Assembly (NCBI GenBank): GCA_035540635.1
Contig: DATLGH010000003.1
Span: 1 to 64,000 of the forward strand
Source: Egibacteraceae bacterium
GTDB taxonomy: Bacteria; Actinomycetota; Nitriliruptoria; Euzebyales; Egibacteraceae
Length of the DNA stretch: 64,000 nucleotides
Direction: 5' to 3'
A program made the translations under genes and the position numbers. Shown in pieces: positions 53,226 through 63,021 of this stretch; the first letter of the stretch is position 1, and each line of letters begins with the position of its first letter. The notes beneath the pieces were generated by a model, which was not told the DNA's origin, searched no databases, and saw only the letters and a list, made by a program, of their open reading frames with translations.

Positions 53226-54428
53226 GTGAGCGCCCGGCAGCCCCCGCACCCCTCCGTCGCCAGCGACCGGGTCTTCGAGGTCCACGCAGGCGGCAAGATC
53301 TCGATCGCGACGAAGGTGGCGGTGCGGACGCGCGAGGACCTCGCGCTCGTCTACACCCCCGGTGTCGCTCGCGTGTCGGCGGCGATCGCCGAGGACCCCG
53401 CCCTCGCGCGGACGCTCACCATCAAGCACAACAGCGTCGCGGTGATCTCCGACGGGTCGGCGGTGCTCGGCCTCGGCGACATCGGACCGGCCGCGGCCAT
53501 GCCGGTGATGGAGGGCAAGGCGATGCTGCTGAAGGACTTCGCCGGCGTCGACGCCTACCCGATCTGCCTCGACGAGCGCGACCCCGACCGCCTCGTGGAG
53601 ATCATCGCCGCACTCGCGGTCGGCTTCGGCGGCATCAACCTCGAGGACATCGCGGCGCCCCGCTGCTTCGAGGTCGAGGGCAAGCTGCGCCAGCGCCTCG
53701 ACATCCCCGTCTTCCACGACGACCAGCACGGCACGGCGGTCGTCGTCCTCGCCGCCCTCCACAACGCCGTCCGCCTCGTCGGCAAGGAAGTCGGTCCCGA
53801 CCTGCGGGTCGTCGTGCAGGGCATCGGCGCCGCGGGCATCGCGGTGTCGAACCTCCTCATGGCCGCGGGCGTCGTCGACCTCGTCGGCGTCGACCGCGGC
53901 GGCATCGTGACCCCCCGCCGCAAGGTCGCCCGCGACCCTATCTTCCGGCGCTTCGGCAGGCAGTCCAACCCCCGGGGCATCGAGGGGCCGAAGGAGGTGG
54001 CGCTGGAGGGCGCGGACGTGTTCGTCGGGCTGTCCGCAGGCGACACGCTCACCGTCGACCAGCTCGCGCCCATGGCCGACGACGCGATCGTGTTCGCCAT
54101 GGCCAACCCGGTCCCCGAGATCGACCCGGCCCTCGCCCGCCACCACGCGGCCGTGGTCGCCACGGGCCGCAGCGACGAGGTGAACCAGATCAACAACGTG
54201 CTCTGCTTCCCCGGCCTGTTCCGGGGGCTGCTCGACTGCGGGGCCCGTGAGGTCAACAACGAGATGAAGCTCGCGGCCGCCGCCGCGATCGCCGGCATCG
54301 TCGGCGAGGAGGCGACGCCGGAGTACATCATCCCGTCGCCGTTCGACCGCGCCGTCGTGCCCGCGGTGGCGCGCGCGGTGGCGGAAGCCGCCGAGGCGAC
54401 AGGAGCGGCCCGGCTCAGCGGCTCCTGA
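53226..54428 (+). CDS. NAD(P)-dependent malic enzyme
   Basis: The 400-residue enzyme starts [20 protein letters not shown] and has the malic-enzyme motifs [68 protein letters not shown] (nucleotide loop GxGxxG) and the tail EYIIPSPFD. It decarboxylates malate to pyruvate. Length suits the short bacterial type. Its stop overlaps the NUDIX start by one base. Confidence 0.95.
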   Translation: MSARQPPHPSVASDRVFEVHAGGKISIATKVAVRTREDLALVYTPGVARVSAAIAEDPALARTLTIKHNSVAVISDGSAVLGLGDIGPAAAMPVMEGKAMLLKDFAGVDAYPICLDERDPDRLVEIIAALAVGFGGINLEDIAAPRCFEVEGKLRQRLDIPVFHDDQHGTAVVVLAALHNAVRLVGKEVGPDLRVVVQGIGAAGIAVSNLLMAAGVVDLVGVDRGGIVTPRRKVARDPIFRRFGRQSNPRGIEGPKEVALEGADVFVGLSAGDTLTVDQLAPMADDAIVFAMANPVPEIDPALARHHAAVVATGRSDEVNQINNVLCFPGLFRGLLDCGAREVNNEMKLAAAAAIAGIVGEEATPEYIIPSPFDRAVVPAVARAVAEAAEATGAARLSGS

Positions 54429-54985
54429 TGCACCGCGTCGTGGCCGACCTGCGGGCCGCCGTCGCCCTGCGCGCCCCCGTCGACGACCGCGAGGCGGCCG
54501 CGATCGCCCGGTACGTCACCGCCCTCGACCGGTTGCCGTCCCCCCTCGACGAGCACGCCGCGAGGACCCACGTGACGGGCTCGGCGGTCGTCGTCGGCCC
54601 GCGCGGCGTCCTGCTCCATCGCCACAAGCGGATGGGAATCTGGCTGCAGCCGGGCGGGCACCTGGACCCCGGCGAGACCCCGTGGGAGGCGGCGGTCCGC
54701 GAGACCGCCGAGGAGACGGGTATCGCCGCAGCGCACCCCGACACCGGCCCGGTGCTCGTCCACGTCGACGTCCACGCGGCCCCGAGGGGGCACATCCACC
54801 TCGACGCGCGCTACCTGCTGCACGCCGGCGACGTGGCCCCCCGCCCACCCGCCGGCGAGAGCCCGGCGGTGCGCTGGTTCGCGTGGGACGACGCGATCGC
54901 GGTGGCCGACCCTGGACTCGTCGGGGCGCTGCGGGCCCTGCGGCCGCGCCCTCAAGCTCTCCCTACACGAGGCCGCGGTCGTTGA
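54428..54985 (+). CDS. NUDIX hydrolase
   Basis: The 185-residue protein has the NUDIX box [24 protein letters not shown] (GX5EX7REUXEEXGU; complete) and [20 protein letters not shown] before it. Substrate not predictable. It follows the malic-enzyme gene with a one-base overlap. Its 3' end overlaps the convergent binding-protein gene by 23 bases. Confidence 0.92.
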   Translation: MHRVVADLRAAVALRAPVDDREAAAIARYVTALDRLPSPLDEHAARTHVTGSAVVVGPRGVLLHRHKRMGIWLQPGGHLDPGETPWEAAVRETAEETGIAAAHPDTGPVLVHVDVHAAPRGHIHLDARYLLHAGDVAPRPPAGESPAVRWFAWDDAIAVADPGLVGALRALRPRPQALPTRGRGR

Positions 54986-55853
54986 GGAAGCTGCGGGCGA
55001 TCGCCTCCGGGTCGTCGCCGTGGATGCTGTGCCGGCGGTTGAACTCCACGAGGTCCTCGGTGGTGAGCGCGGAAGACACCGCGTTGATGGCCTCGGCCAT
55101 ATCGTCGGTAAGGACGTCCGCGCGCACGATCGGGGTGATGCTGTTCGGCAGGGTGAAGGGCCGGTCCTCGACGAGCACAACCCAGTTGTTCTCCTCGACG
55201 AGCGGGTCGGTGGAGAACAGCCGGGCGACGTCGACGGTCCCGTCCTCGAGCGCGGCCACGGTCAGGCGCCCGCCGGCGTCAGTCTGCACGAACTCGCCGA
55301 ACTCGATGCCGTACACCGACCGCAGCCCCACCAGACCGGTGTGACGCTCGGAGAACTCGATGGGGCCGCCGACCGTGAGCCGTTCCGCGACCGGGGCGAG
55401 GTCGCTCACCGTCCGCAGGCCGTACCGCTCCGCGGTCTCGGCGGTGACGACGAGCTCGTCGCGGTTCTCCGCCGGCGAGGACTCGAGGACGGCCAGACCC
55501 CGCGGCTCGAGCTCGGCGCGCAGCCGCGCGGTGATCGCCTCGGGGTCGGTGGGGGCGATCTCCTCCTGGGTGATGAACGCGAGCGCGTTGCCGTTGTACT
55601 CGGGGAGGAAGTCGATCTCGCCCGACTCGAGGGCCGGGAAGGTGCCCTCCCGCCCGGCGAGCTGGCTGATGGCGGTCGTCGCGACCCCGCGGGCCTGCAG
55701 CGCCTGCGCGTAGAGCTCGGCGAGCACGACGCTCTCGCCGAAGTCGAACGCCCCCATGGACACCGGGGGTGTCGACACGCCGCCGCCGCAGCTGGCGAGT
55801 ATCGCCAGCGCGACGGCGAGGCCCGCCACCGCCCGGACCCGCGGGTTCGTCAT
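54963..55853 (-). CDS. Osmoprotectant ABC transporter binding protein, copy 2 (distal)
   Basis: The 296-residue lipoprotein starts [20 protein letters not shown] with lipobox ILASC. It has the OpuAC/ProX pattern [40 protein letters not shown] and [14 protein letters not shown]. It is the last gene of a five-gene minus-strand operon. It is about 40 percent similar by eye to the preceding binding protein, so the two are paralogues. The usual ligands are glycine betaine, choline or carnitine. Confidence 0.93.
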   Translation of the reverse strand: MTNPRVRAVAGLAVALAILASCGGGVSTPPVSMGAFDFGESVVLAELYAQALQARGVATTAISQLAGREGTFPALESGEIDFLPEYNGNALAFITQEEIAPTDPEAITARLRAELEPRGLAVLESSPAENRDELVVTAETAERYGLRTVSDLAPVAERLTVGGPIEFSERHTGLVGLRSVYGIEFGEFVQTDAGGRLTVAALEDGTVDVARLFSTDPLVEENNWVVLVEDRPFTLPNSITPIVRADVLTDDMAEAINAVSSALTTEDLVEFNRRHSIHGDDPEAIARSFLNDRGLV

Positions 55854-55869
55854 CGCGGCCTCCCGCCGG

Positions 55870-56811
55870 CTACTCGAGGAACCCCTGCTCGGTCAGCCAG
55901 TCCTCCGCGACGACCTCAGGGTCCTCCCGGTCGACCTCCATCCGGCGGTTGAGCTCGACGAGGTCCTCGGTCGAGAGGGCCGCGGCGACCTCGTCGAGCA
56001 CCGCACGCACCTCGTCGGTCGCCGCCTCCTGGCGCACGACGGGGATGATGTTCTCCGCGGGGATGAGCGGGCGGTCCTCCTCGAGCACTACCCAGCCCTT
56101 GTCGTCGATGACGCCCTGCGTCGTGAAGAGCACGCCCACGTCGATGTCGCCCTGCTCGAGGGCCGCGATCGTCAGCACGCCGCCCGCGTCGAGGTCGCGG
56201 AAGCTCGCGAACTCGATGCCGTACACCTCCTCGAGCCCTGGCAGGCCGATGCGCCGCGTCCGGTACTCGGGCGGCCCGCCGAGGACGAGCTCGCCGCCGA
56301 CCGGGGCGAGGTCGCTCACCGTCGAGAGGTCGTACTGCTCGGCGGTCTCAGGGGTGACCACGAGCGCGTTGCGGTTCTCCGCGGGGCTGGGGTCGAGCAC
56401 GGCGATGCCCTCGTCCTCGAGCTCGGCGCGCAGCTCCTCCATGATCGCGTCGACGTCGGTGCTGTCCGTGCCCCCGGTGAGGTGGGACAGCAGCGCCCCG
56501 GCGTACTCCATGAGCACGTCGATCTCGCCGTTGCGCATCGCCGGGAAGTAGATCTCCCGGCTGCCGAGGTTCAGCTGGGTCTCGACGTCGAAGCCGCGCG
56601 CCTCGAGCGCCCCGGCGGCGATGTTGCCGAGCAGCAGGGCCTCGGGGAAATCCGCCGAGCCGACGGTGATCGTGCCCGGATCCGCGCCGGTGTCCGGGCC
56701 GGCCCCGGGCGCCTCCTGCCCGAGCGGGTCGTCGCCGGCGCAGGCGGCGAGCAGCAGCGCCAGGCCGACGAGCGCCCCGAGGACGCGGTGCGGCCCAGTT
56801 CGATGTCCCAT
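55870..56811 (-). CDS. Osmoprotectant ABC transporter binding protein, copy 1
   Basis: The 313-residue lipoprotein starts MGHRTGPHRVLGALVGLALL with lipobox LLAAC. It has ITVGSADFPEALLLGNIAAG, NLGSREIYFPAMRNGEIDVL, MEYAGALLSHL and [20 protein letters not shown]. These match OpuAC/ProX-type (PF04069) quaternary-amine binding proteins. It lies just behind the two permease genes. Confidence 0.93.
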   Translation of the reverse strand: MGHRTGPHRVLGALVGLALLLAACAGDDPLGQEAPGAGPDTGADPGTITVGSADFPEALLLGNIAAGALEARGFDVETQLNLGSREIYFPAMRNGEIDVLMEYAGALLSHLTGGTDSTDVDAIMEELRAELEDEGIAVLDPSPAENRNALVVTPETAEQYDLSTVSDLAPVGGELVLGGPPEYRTRRIGLPGLEEVYGIEFASFRDLDAGGVLTIAALEQGDIDVGVLFTTQGVIDDKGWVVLEEDRPLIPAENIIPVVRQEAATDEVRAVLDEVAAALSTEDLVELNRRMEVDREDPEVVAEDWLTEQGFLE

Positions 56812-56848
56812 ATGCGTTCCTTTCGCGAGCGCAGGGTCCTCGTCAGGT

Positions 56849-57559
56849 CTATGCTGCGGCGGCGGTCATCTTCGCGTCCGCGTTCGCCTCCGCCAAACGC
56901 GCCGCCACCCCTTTGGGCACCACGAGTGCCTGGAGACGACCGAAGGCCAGCTCGACGGCGATGGCGAACAGGGCGACGAGCAACGCGCCGGCGAAGACCT
57001 GCGGGAAGTCCCGCACGGCGAAGCCGTTCACGATGTAGCGCCCGAGTCCTCCAGAGCCGGCGTAGGCGGCGAGCGTCGCGGTGGCCACGACCTGCACGGC
57101 CGAGGTGCGGATGCCGGCGAGCACGAGCGGCAGGGCCACGGGCAGCTCGACCCGCCAGAGCACCTGCAGGCCGGTCATGCCGACCCCCGCGGCGGCGTCG
57201 CGGACGTCGGGGTCGACCGCCCGGATGCCCGCGTAGGCGTTCGTGAGGATGGGCGGGACGGCGAACGCGACGAGCGGCAGGAAGATCGACAGGTCACCGA
57301 GCCCGACGAGCGTCACGACGAGCAGCACGAGGCCGAAGGTCGGCAGCGCGCGACCGGCGTTCGCGACGTTGACCGCGAGCGCCCCTCCCCGGCCGGTATG
57401 GCCGGCGGCGAGGCCCGCGGGCAGGGCGAGGAGGACCGCGACGAGGGTGGCCACGCCCGAGTAGTAGAGGTGCTCGAGCATGCGCGCGGGTACACCGTCG
57501 GTGCCCCGCCAGTGCACGGGGTCGGCGAACCAGGCGAGGGCGTCGGTGAGGAACTCCAT
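56849..57559 (-). CDS. Osmoprotectant ABC transporter permease, second subunit
   Basis: The 236-residue protein has about five helices and the EAA-like loop DAAAGVGMTGLQVLWRVELP, LALPLVLAGIRTSAVQVVAT. The C-terminus has GRYIVNGFAVRDFPQVFAGA. It forms the membrane channel with the first permease; the start is a few bases after the first permease's stop. Confidence 0.93.
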   Translation of the reverse strand: MEFLTDALAWFADPVHWRGTDGVPARMLEHLYYSGVATLVAVLLALPAGLAAGHTGRGGALAVNVANAGRALPTFGLVLLVVTLVGLGDLSIFLPLVAFAVPPILTNAYAGIRAVDPDVRDAAAGVGMTGLQVLWRVELPVALPLVLAGIRTSAVQVVATATLAAYAGSGGLGRYIVNGFAVRDFPQVFAGALLVALFAIAVELAFGRLQALVVPKGVAARLAEANADAKMTAAAA

Positions 57560-58242
57560 CTATGCGCCCGCCCTTCGCCACGGCGTGCAGCGTCGCTCGA
57601 CGGCGAGCAGGCCGAGGTCGGCGACGACGGCGAGCGCCACGCACCCCGCGACGCCGACGAGGAGCGGCGTGGCAAACCGCAGCCGGACCCCGTCGAGGAA
57701 GAGCCGCCCGAGGCCGCCTTGCCCGATGACCGCGGTGACCGTGACGAGGCCGATCGTCGTCACGGTCGCGATCCGCAACCCGGCGACGATGACCGGGAGC
57801 GCGAGGGGCAGCTCGACGGTGAGCAGCTGGCGCAGGCGGGTGTAGCCCATGGCCGCCGCGGCTTCCCGAACGTCGCTCGACACGCCGCGGAAGCCCTCGA
57901 CGATGTTGCGGGTCAGCACGAGCAGCGTGTAGGCGGTGAGCGGCAGCACCGCGGTCGTTCGGGAGATGCCGGTGAAGGGCAGCAGCAGGACGAACAACGC
58001 GAGCGACGGCAGGGTGAACAGCAGCCCGGTGACGCTGAGCAGGGGCGCGTAGAAGCCGGGCCAGCGCACCGCGGCGAGCGACAGGGGGAAGGCGATCGCG
58101 AGGCCCGCGAGCACGGGCACGACGGTGAGCTCGACGTGCTCGACGACGAGACCCTGGATCCGTCCGGTGTTGCGGGCGATCCAGTCCCACCGGATGAGCG
58201 CCTCGCCGGCCTGGGCGACGGTGGGCAGCGCGGCGGGCAAGC

Positions 58243-58246
<4 letters not shown>
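57560..58246 (-). CDS. Osmoprotectant ABC transporter permease, first subunit
   Basis: The 228-residue protein starts MSLPAALPTVAQAGEALIRW, has about six helices and the EAA loop EAAAAMGYTRLRQLLTVELP, LALPVIVAGLRIATVTTIGL. Its ATG overlaps the stop of the ATPase gene by four bases. Confidence 0.93.
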
Positions 58247-59337
<1,091 letters not shown>

Positions 59338-59402
59338 CGCGCCCTGAATCCTTCCACTCACTGCAGGCGCGCAGTATGGCACGAAGCGGACCGACGCCGA
59401 GG

Positions 59403-60368
59403 TCATCCGCCCGGGGCGACGCCCTCCTCGACAGGGTCGCCGCCGTGGGCGGGCCGCGTCCCCCGGGGGCGCGCCCGCGGCAGGCCGGCCACCCCGTCGA
59501 GCCGCCCCTCGGCGAGGGCCACGCCGAGGATGACCACGGCCGCGCCGGCGAAGAGGTTCCAGCCGAGGGGTTCGTCGAGCACCAGCACGCCGAGCGCCAC
59601 GGCGACGACGGGGATGAGGTAGGTCACCATCGAGGTGCTCGTCGCCCCCGCCTCGGCGATGAGGTGGTAGTAGAGGAGGTAGGCAAGGCCGGTGCCGACC
59701 GCCCCGAGGGCGAGGACGCTGGCGACGACGGTCGAAGTGAGCGCAACGTCGCCGCCGGCCACGAGCGGCGCGGCGAGCCACAGAAGCGCCGCGGCCGCGC
59801 CGAGCTGGCCCGCCGCCAGGCTCGCGGGCGGGTAGCCGGTGCCGGACACGTACCGGCGGGTGTACACGAACGCCACGGCGTAGCAGGCGGACGCTCCGAG
59901 GCAGGCGAGCTGGCCGGGTAGCGAGCTCGTCAGCGGGTTGGTGTCCCAGGGCCCGACCACGAGGAGCACGCCGAGGAATCCGAGGCCGAGACCGAGTCCC
60001 CGCGGCAGGGACAGCCGCTCCTCGGGCAGCAGCCCCAGGGCGAACAACAGCGTGAACAGTGGGGTTGCGCCGTTCAGGACGCCGGCCAGGCCGGAGGTGA
60101 TGCGCTCCTCGCCGTAGCCGATGAGGAAGAAGGGGATTATGTTCGCGATCACGCCGAGCGCCGTGAGGTGCGCCCACAGCCGCCTGCCTCTCGGCATCGG
60201 CTGGCGGCGCAGCGCGAGGATCGCCCACAGGACGATGGCCCCGGCGGACACGCGGCCGAGCACGATCTGCAGGGGGCTCAGGCCCTCGAGCGCGAGCTTG
60301 ATGAACAGGAAGCTCGCGCCCCAGGCGAGCGCGAGCATGCCGAGCCGCACGAGGTTGCCACGGCTCAC
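59403..60368 (-). CDS. EamA/DMT-family transporter
   Basis: The 321-residue protein starts VSRGNLVRLGMLALAWGASF and has ten hydrophobic helices in two EamA repeats (GMLALAWGASFLFIKLALEG and ACLGASACYAVAFVYTRRYV). The C-terminal Arg/Pro-rich tail is cytoplasmic. DMT transporters export amino acids or other small metabolites. Its start overlaps the alpha/beta-hydrolase stop by four bases. Confidence 0.92.
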   Translation of the reverse strand: MSRGNLVRLGMLALAWGASFLFIKLALEGLSPLQIVLGRVSAGAIVLWAILALRRQPMPRGRRLWAHLTALGVIANIIPFFLIGYGEERITSGLAGVLNGATPLFTLLFALGLLPEERLSLPRGLGLGLGFLGVLLVVGPWDTNPLTSSLPGQLACLGASACYAVAFVYTRRYVSGTGYPPASLAAGQLGAAAALLWLAAPLVAGGDVALTSTVVASVLALGAVGTGLAYLLYYHLIAEAGATSTSMVTYLIPVVAVALGVLVLDEPLGWNLFAGAAVVILGVALAEGRLDGVAGLPRARPRGTRPAHGGDPVEEGVAPGG

Positions 60369-61081
60369 CGCGTCCGCTCCGTGCGCGCGGGCACCTGTTC
60401 GAGCCAGTCGGCCACCACCGTGACAATCTCGCTGAGGACGGCGCCCGGAGCCCGGCCGTCGGCCTTGCGCACCGCGAAGCCGTGGTCCGCCCCGACGACG
60501 ACGTGGACCCGCGCGTCGATGCCCGACAGGTGCGCCCGCCGCTCCCGGTCGAGCAACGTGAGTTCGCAGAGACGGTCGCGGTCGCCCTGGACGAACAGCA
60601 CCGGCACCGAAAGAGCCGGCCAGTGGTCGGTGCGCAGCCGCTCCGGCTGGCCCGCGGGGTGCAGGGGGTAGCCGAGCAGGACGAGGCCGGCGCAGGGTTC
60701 GCCCTGCGCCGCGAGCCGGCTGGCGATGCGCCCGCCCATGGAACGGCCACCGAGGACGAGTGCGCGAGCTCCCATGGCCTCGCGCGCGACGGCGATGGCG
60801 TCGCGGAAGGCCGACTCCAGGCGCGCCGCAGGGTCGGGCCGCTTCCGGCCGGCTTCGGCGTATGCGAAGTTGAAGGCGAGGACGGGGTGACCCCGGTCGG
60901 CAAGGCCCCGTCCCACCGCGAGCAGCAGGGGGTTCGACAGGTCCGTCCCCGCGCCGTGCCCGAGGACGAGACCGGCCCCTCCGCCATCGTCGGGGGGCGC
61001 CCACAGAACCGCACTGCTGTGGGGGACCGCCTGGGGTGGGCGCAGCGGCACGCGCAGGCGCTGCGTGAGGGCGGGGGACAC
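60365..61081 (-). CDS. Alpha/beta-hydrolase, KANL3/Tex30-like
   Basis: The 238-residue protein has AGLVLGHGAGTDLSNPLLLA (oxyanion region), LVLGGRSMGGRIASRLAAQG (nucleophile Ser in GRSMGG), LFVQGDRDRLCE (acid Asp) and VGADHGFAV (His). The full triad is present. The family includes esterases and dienelactone-hydrolase-like enzymes of unknown substrate. It is coupled to the EamA gene downstream. Confidence 0.9.
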   Translation of the reverse strand: MSPALTQRLRVPLRPPQAVPHSSAVLWAPPDDGGGAGLVLGHGAGTDLSNPLLLAVGRGLADRGHPVLAFNFAYAEAGRKRPDPAARLESAFRDAIAVAREAMGARALVLGGRSMGGRIASRLAAQGEPCAGLVLLGYPLHPAGQPERLRTDHWPALSVPVLFVQGDRDRLCELTLLDRERRAHLSGIDARVHVVVGADHGFAVRKADGRAPGAVLSEIVTVVADWLEQVPARTERTR

Positions 61082-61255
61082 GGGGCAGGCGGCTCCGGCT
61101 GGCGAGGACGGTACCCGACGATGCTACCGTCGTCCGGCCCCGCCCCCACCCCAGCGGCGGCCTGCGACATCGGGGGAGGGGAGACGCTACGGTCGGGGGT
61201 GCAGTCGTTTCTTCCCGTGCCGCCGGACGAGGAGAAGGGGGGTGATGCGGGCGCA

Positions 61256-61915
61256 ATGGGTCGCGTCGTCCTCGCCGCGGTGGCGGTCGTCATCGCCTAC
61301 ATGGGCGTGACCTTCGTGCAGGTCTGGCGGGCGTCCCTCCAGGACGACGACGCTCCCGCTCAGGCGATCATCGTCCTCGGCGCGGCCCAGTACGACGGCC
61401 GTCCCTCCCCGGCGCTGCGCGCCCGCCTCGACCACGCGGCGGAGCTCTACGAGCGGGGCCGGGCGCCGGTCGTGTGGGTCACCGGGGGCCGGCAGCCCGG
61501 CGACCGCACCACCGAGGGCAAGAGCAGCTACGACTACCTGCGCGCGCACGGCCTGCCCGACGAGGCGCTGGCCATCGAGAACCAGGGGCGCAGCACCTGG
61601 GAGTCCCTGGCGGCGACGGCCCGCTTCCTGCACCAGCAGGGCAGGACGGAGGTGCTGCTCGTGTCGCACCCCTACCACTCGTACCGGGTCGCGGGCATCG
61701 CCGGGGAGCTCGGCCTCACCGCCCATGTGTCGCCCACCAAGGGGCACCCCCCCACCCCCGTGGAGAGCGCGCGGGCGCTCGGCCGGGAGACGGCCGCCGT
61801 CGCGCTCGGCAGGCTCGTCGGCTACCGCCGCCTGACCGGCATCGACCAGCGGCTGCCGCCTGGGCTTCCCCGGCCCGCGATGACCTCGGGGGGCCTGGCT
61901 ACCCTGTCGCCATGA
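61256..61915 (+). CDS. YdcF-family (DUF218) membrane protein
   Basis: The 219-residue protein starts MGRVVLAAVAVVIAYMGVTF, with one N-terminal helix. It has the DUF218 motifs AIIVLGAAQYDGRPSPAL, VWVTGGRQPGDRTTEGKSSY, ENQGRSTWESLAATARFL and VLLVSHPYHSYRVAGIAGEL. YdcF-like proteins are linked to cell-wall precursor or S-adenosylmethionine binding. The start could be a GTG near 61199, but the ATG is preferred. Its stop overlaps the start of the transglycosylase gene. Confidence 0.88.
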   Translation: MGRVVLAAVAVVIAYMGVTFVQVWRASLQDDDAPAQAIIVLGAAQYDGRPSPALRARLDHAAELYERGRAPVVWVTGGRQPGDRTTEGKSSYDYLRAHGLPDEALAIENQGRSTWESLAATARFLHQQGRTEVLLVSHPYHSYRVAGIAGELGLTAHVSPTKGHPPTPVESARALGRETAAVALGRLVGYRRLTGIDQRLPPGLPRPAMTSGGLATLSP

Positions 61916-62862
61916 GCCGACTCCTCATCGCCTTCGGGCTCGCCGTCGCCCTCGCAGTGCCCGCCTGCACCACGGAGGGGCCCGACGCTGGTGCGCCCGC
62001 CACCGAGGCGCAACGGGAGGCGGCGCCACCCGCCGACGCACCGGCCGAGCCGAGCCCGGCGCCGCCCGAGGCGCCACCCCAGACCCCGCCCGAGGTCGCT
62101 CCGGAGGCCCCGCCCGAGCCGGTGGCCCCACAGGGCCCTCCGGCACTCGCCGAGGACCCCGTCGGGCTCGCACAGCAGATCGTCGCGGCCGAGCAGGCGA
62201 TCCGCTCGGACCACGCGAGCCCGCAGGAGCTCGCCGACGCGGGTCACGTCCAACAGGCGGCGTACCGCCGGCTCGCCGCGACGCCCGGGTGGCGCGACGC
62301 GGTGCTCGGCGCCGTCCCTGCCGAGCTGCACGGGATCGTGGCCGCCCACGTCGACGCGCAGACCGGCCTGAGCGCCCTCACGACCCCGCAGTCGCAGCTG
62401 CCGGTCTGGCGGATCCTCCCCCCACCCCCCGCCGAGGAGCTGCTCGGCCACTACCGCGAGGCCGAGGCCGCCTTCGGCGTCGGCTGGGAGTACCTCGCGG
62501 CGATCCACCTCGTCGAGACGCGCATGGGACGCATCCGCGGCACGAGCCCGGCGGGGGCGCAGGGACCGATGCAGTTCATGCCGGGCACGTGGGCCGCCTA
62601 CGGGGAGGGTGACGTCAACGACCCCCGCGACGCAATCCTCGCCGCGGGCCGCTACCTCTCGGCGAACGGCGCACCCGGCAACATGGACAACGCGCTGTTC
62701 CGCTACAACCGCAGCAACGCCTACGTCAGGGCGATCACGACGTACGCGGAGCAGATGCGCGCCGATCCCCGCACGTACCGGGGCTACTACCACTGGCAGG
62801 TGTACTACCGCACGACCGAGGGCGACCGCCTGCTCCCCGAGGGCTACGACGGCTCGAGGTGA
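61912..62862 (+). CDS. Lipoprotein lytic transglycosylase (SLT-like)
   Basis: The 316-residue protein starts MSRLLIAFGLAVALAVPAC, a lipoprotein signal with lipobox. A Pro/Ala/Glu-rich linker (about residues 25-80) follows. The catalytic domain has WEYLAAIHLVETRMGRIRGT (catalytic Glu in HLVETRMG), SPAGAQGPMQFMPGTWAAYG and ALFRYNRSNAYVRAITTYAE. It cleaves the glycan strands of peptidoglycan. It is coupled to ydcF by overlap. Confidence 0.93.
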   Translation: MSRLLIAFGLAVALAVPACTTEGPDAGAPATEAQREAAPPADAPAEPSPAPPEAPPQTPPEVAPEAPPEPVAPQGPPALAEDPVGLAQQIVAAEQAIRSDHASPQELADAGHVQQAAYRRLAATPGWRDAVLGAVPAELHGIVAAHVDAQTGLSALTTPQSQLPVWRILPPPPAEELLGHYREAEAAFGVGWEYLAAIHLVETRMGRIRGTSPAGAQGPMQFMPGTWAAYGEGDVNDPRDAILAAGRYLSANGAPGNMDNALFRYNRSNAYVRAITTYAEQMRADPRTYRGYYHWQVYYRTTEGDRLLPEGYDGSR

Positions 62863-63021
62863 CGCGCGCAGCAGGGCAGCGGCGACCCAGCTGCCGTCAG
62901 GAAGGTCCCGAAAAAACCCATTGACGGGGAGGGCCGGAGCGAGTCAACTTTTGCCCCGCCGGGGGATCGGCGGCACGCGAAGGGGCGGGGTGCCAGCGCC
63001 CCGGGGACCAGAGGGGAAGCC

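Noticed and set aside
52531-54428. 617-residue open frame merging the DtxR gene region with malic enzyme
   Set aside because: Only the malic-enzyme part from 53226 has conserved sequence; the first part is the wrong frame of the DtxR gene.
59403-61293. Very long minus-strand open frame joining the OpuCA gene to upstream sequence
   Set aside because: The extra part runs across the EamA and alpha/beta-hydrolase genes in another frame with no conserved motifs. The ATPase starts near 59337.
62950-62990. GC-rich inverted sequence ahead of the LVIVD gene as terminator
   Set aside because: The stem is short, with a large loop and no T run; too weak to call.
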